Origin: Bacteroidales bacterium
Lineage (GTDB): Bacteria > Bacteroidota > Bacteroidia > Bacteroidales > UBA932
Direction: 5' to 3'
DNA length: 64,000 nt
NCBI GenBank assembly: GCA_020026275.1
Contig: JAHHQQ010000001.1
Coordinates: 202,050 to 266,049 of the forward strand
Positions 62,097 to 64,000 of this stretch are shown piece by piece. Each line of letters begins with the position of its first letter. Position 1 is the stretch's first letter. The notes beneath the pieces were generated by a model that saw nothing but the letters and a program-made list of their open reading frames with translations, had not been told where the DNA came from and did no database searches. The position numbers and the translations under genes are program-made.

Positions 62097-63185
62097 ATGA
62101 AAAAAGTTTTAGCATTCGCATTGGCCGCCATGGCATTGGCTGCCTGCCAGCCGAACTCTTATACCATAAACGGCACCTTCCAGAACGAAGACATGGAAGG
62201 AAAATATGTGTATCTCTTTCCGATGGGAGCAGAAAGTCCCGTTGACAGCGCTCTCGTCGAGAACGGAAAATTCCAGATGAAAGGCAGCCAGGACGTCGCA
62301 GCCCTCTATTCTCTCCGTCCAAATCTCAAGAAGATGAAGAGAACCGATGCCGGTCTGGATTTCCCTTATACCGCCAGCTTCGTATTGGAGAACGCCCAAC
62401 TGGAGATTCTTCTGGACGAGGCCTCCACAGTCAAAGGTACCGCACAGAACGATGCACGTACCGCCTTCCAGGCGCAGATCCGTCCTCTCTACGAAAAGGT
62501 AAACGAGGTGGAGCTGTCAGACAAGTCACAGGATGAAATCCTGAAGGAAGCCGGAGCCCTCGTGAAACAGATCAATGAGCTCGCAGAAAGCTATCTGAAC
62601 GACAACAAAGGCAGCCTCAGTGCTCTCTATACCCTCTATCAGTTCAGATACAATCTGCCGGAAGACTTCCAGACTCCGTTCTACGAGAACGTGGAAGCCA
62701 CTTACGGCGAGCAGCCATGGCTGTCCAGCTACCTGAAGCATCTGGAAATCCGCAAGACCGTCGCTGTCGGCAACAAGTTCATTGATTTTGAAATGGCTGA
62801 CACCAAGGGAGAGAAACATTCTCTTTCCGAATGGGTCGGAAACGGCAAAGTCGCTGTCATCGATTTCTGGGCCTCCTGGTGCCCTCCATGCCGTGCAGAC
62901 ATGCCGAACATGGTAAACATCTACAAGAAATACAAAGACAGAGGTTTCGAACTCGTCGGCGTGTCTCTGGACAGTGAAAAAGAGAAATGGGAAAACGGCA
63001 TTGAGAAACTGGAGATCACTTGGCCGCAAGTTTCTGACTTGAAAGGCTGGAAGAATTCCGGAGCGCAGCTCTACGGCATCAATTCCATCCCGTCCACCGT
63101 CCTCGTGGACCAGAACGGTCTCATTGTCGCACACAACCTGCATGGCGCGGAGCTGGAAGCGGAGATTGAAAAATTGTTGAAATAG
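62097..63185 (+). CDS. DUF4369/TlpA-like thioredoxin-fold lipoprotein (CPPC)
   Basis: 362 residues. Lipobox LAAC (Cys17); DUF4369 beta domain (about 20-115); helical linker (about 120-220); thioredoxin domain (about 225-362) with WASWCPPCRADMP and cis-Pro in NSIPSTVLVDQNG. It probably acts on disulfides of exported proteins at the envelope. It lies between thyA and folA, 46 bp after one and 2 bp before the other, an unexpected place for a redox lipoprotein. Codon use is GC-richer than the paralogue at 44026-45096. Confidence 0.9.
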   Translation: MKKVLAFALAAMALAACQPNSYTINGTFQNEDMEGKYVYLFPMGAESPVDSALVENGKFQMKGSQDVAALYSLRPNLKKMKRTDAGLDFPYTASFVLENAQLEILLDEASTVKGTAQNDARTAFQAQIRPLYEKVNEVELSDKSQDEILKEAGALVKQINELAESYLNDNKGSLSALYTLYQFRYNLPEDFQTPFYENVEATYGEQPWLSSYLKHLEIRKTVAVGNKFIDFEMADTKGEKHSLSEWVGNGKVAVIDFWASWCPPCRADMPNMVNIYKKYKDRGFELVGVSLDSEKEKWENGIEKLEITWPQVSDLKGWKNSGAQLYGINSIPSTVLVDQNGLIVAHNLHGAELEAEIEKLLK

Positions 63186-63187
63186 TC

Positions 63188-63685
63188 ATGGAAATCAATG
63201 CAATCGTCGCGATGGCCGACAACCGTGCCATCGGTAAAGACAACCAGCTGCTCTGGCATATTTCGGAAGACCTGAAATATTTCAAGCAGGTGACTCTGGG
63301 CAGTCCGGTCATCATGGGATACAGGACCTACCTTTCCATCGGCCGTCCGCTCCCCAAGAGAAAGAACATTGTCGTTTCCAAATTTCCGATACCGGAGGCT
63401 CCCGAACAGCTGGTCATCGTGAAGACGTTGGAAGAAGCCTTCCAGGAAGCGGAAAAGGACAGTCCCGAGAAATGCTTCATCATCGGCGGCGGAAAGACCT
63501 ACGAACGCTCTTTGGAGCAAGTCCAGAAACTGTACGTGACCCAGGTCCACACAGTCATCGAGGACGCCGACACCTTCTTTCCATCCCTTCCTGCAGAAAA
63601 ATGGAAAAAGACATGGAACTCGGAGAAGATAGTGGATCCGGAGACCGGATATCCATTTGAATTCTGTCTCTACGAAAAAGCATAA
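63188..63685 (+). CDS. folA: Dihydrofolate reductase
   Basis: 165 residues: INAIVAMADNRAIGKDNQLLWHISEDLKYFKQVTLGSPVIMGYRTYLSIGRPLPKRKN is the classical DHFR start with the substrate Asp/Glu in SEDLKYFK (about 27-34), then IIGGGKTYERSL NADPH loop and VTQVHTVIEDADTFFP. It starts 2 bp after the TlpA-like gene and completes the thymidylate cycle with thyA. Confidence 0.97.
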   Translation: MEINAIVAMADNRAIGKDNQLLWHISEDLKYFKQVTLGSPVIMGYRTYLSIGRPLPKRKNIVVSKFPIPEAPEQLVIVKTLEEAFQEAEKDSPEKCFIIGGGKTYERSLEQVQKLYVTQVHTVIEDADTFFPSLPAEKWKKTWNSEKIVDPETGYPFEFCLYEKA

Positions 63686-63710
63686 TAAAAAGAGTAGGGC
63701 TAAATTGATA

Positions 63711-63801
63711 TGACCCCCAAAAGTCGGACAGTTAATATTGATTAAGAGGCCTTCTTAGAATGGAATAAAGCTCGGTATTGTACCGGGCTTTTTCCATTCG
63801 G
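63711..63801 (-). mobile_element. Terminal remnant of a second IS3-family element
   Basis: TGACCCCC at 63711-63718 through GTCGGACAG (to 63731) is a typical IS3-family terminal inverted repeat. Inside it, on the minus strand, NGKSPVQYRALFHSKKAS (63742-63799) is the end of OrfB. The homology stops near 63801, so only about 90 bp of the element is left. The hairpin at 63757-63799 matches the one at 8635-8677. Confidence 0.8.
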
Positions 63802-63835
63802 GAATGTAAACTTAACTGTATCAAGTGATATTTTT

Positions 63836-63876
63836 CGGAGTGGTTTTGAAAACAGACTTTTTTCAAAACCGCTCCG
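63836..63876. repeat. 41-bp inverted repeat
   Basis: 17-base arms (CGGAGTGGTTTTGAAAA and its complement with one wobble) around a 7-base loop. It lies between the IS3 remnant and the partial ORF at the edge; it may be a terminator of that ORF or an IS end. Confidence 0.65.
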
Positions 63877-63918
63877 CTAATTTACAATATATTCAAAGAA
63901 CTCAAAAAAATAAGTTGT

Positions 63919-64000
63919 CTAAGCCATTATCTGGAATCTGTCCGGGAACAGGATTGCCAGTTGCTGGGCGGCCAGTCCCCAGTTCTGGACTGGTTGGGCC
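63919..64000 (-). CDS. C-terminal end of a probable transposase, cut by window edge
   Basis: Reading from the right edge, the minus strand encodes QPVQNWGLAAQQLAIL then FPDRFQIMA and a stop. The NW...QLAI.F.DR pattern resembles the end of mutator-type (IS256 family) transposases. With only 26 residues this is a tentative call. Its start lies outside the window. Confidence 0.45.
   Translation of the reverse strand, partial: AQPVQNWGLAAQQLAILFPDRFQIMA

Overview
The window comes from a member of the Bacteroidota, most likely order Bacteroidales. Evidence for this is the set of lineage-typical families (DUF4271, DUF2723, DUF4294, DUF3098, DUF4270, a short GT5-only glycogen synthase-like protein, DUF4369-TlpA lipoproteins, a NagB-like/PIG-L fusion), the Bacteroidota promoter pattern TTTG / about 19 bp / TAnnTTTG seen many times, and menaquinone rather than ubiquinone genes. 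The family or genus cannot be fixed from the sequence alone. Most of the window is chromosomal housekeeping sequence; the accessory content is a few insertion-sequence remnants near 8.6-9.5 kb and at the right edge (63.7-64.0 kb).

Layout. 0-5.4 kb: the end of lepA, a glycosyltransferase and menA on +, meeting tail to tail a minus operon SUI1-DUF4271-hemD-rnpA-yidD-menG. 5.5-8.5 kb: a large DUF2723 membrane protein. 8.6-9.5 kb: a decayed IS3-family element with a perfect 34-bp palindrome at its edge. 9.5-17.1 kb: an rRNA-type methyltransferase, pgk, an outer-membrane barrel protein, a TrmN6-like methyltransferase with a LolD-like ATPase, tRNA-Pro(TGG), mntP and a two-gene transketolase. 17.2-23.5 kb: an amino-sugar cluster (LacI regulator, NagB-like/PIG-L fusion, NagB), then a membrane pyrophosphatase. 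23.6-34.2 kb: a minus-strand ribosomal run rplP to rplQ, including secY, map, infA, rpmJ and rpoA. 34.5-41.3 kb: DUF4294, LpxH-like, uppP, DUF3098, ftsX, then divergently the GT5-only protein and a DUF4270 lipoprotein, then yccF and acpP. 41.4-48 kb: pnuC, uvrC, a TlpA-like lipoprotein, galM and a Na/Pi cotransporter. 48-56.1 kb: a 1025-aa predicted metallopeptidase/propeller/barrel protein, a manC homologue, yraN, mutS2 and cdaA. 56.3-60.2 kb: a plus-strand ribosomal run rplC to rpsC. 60.3-63.7 kb: an esterase, thyA, a TlpA-like lipoprotein and folA.

The main architectural surprise is that the normally continuous S10-spc-alpha ribosomal operon is cut exactly between rpsC and rplP. The two pieces lie 22 kb apart in opposite orientation, each with its own consensus promoter and each followed by a terminator. 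rpsJ is absent from the head of the rplC piece. Other points worth a second look are the NagB-like domain that has lost three of four catalytic residues, the HESRH-containing 1025-aa surface protein, two perfect palindromes (34 and 48 bp), a head-to-head promoter pair built as an inverted repeat, and several proteins with changed key motifs (the manC homologue, CdaA, L36, the GT5-only protein). I found no CRISPR array, phage, toxin-antitoxin or recognisable defence system.
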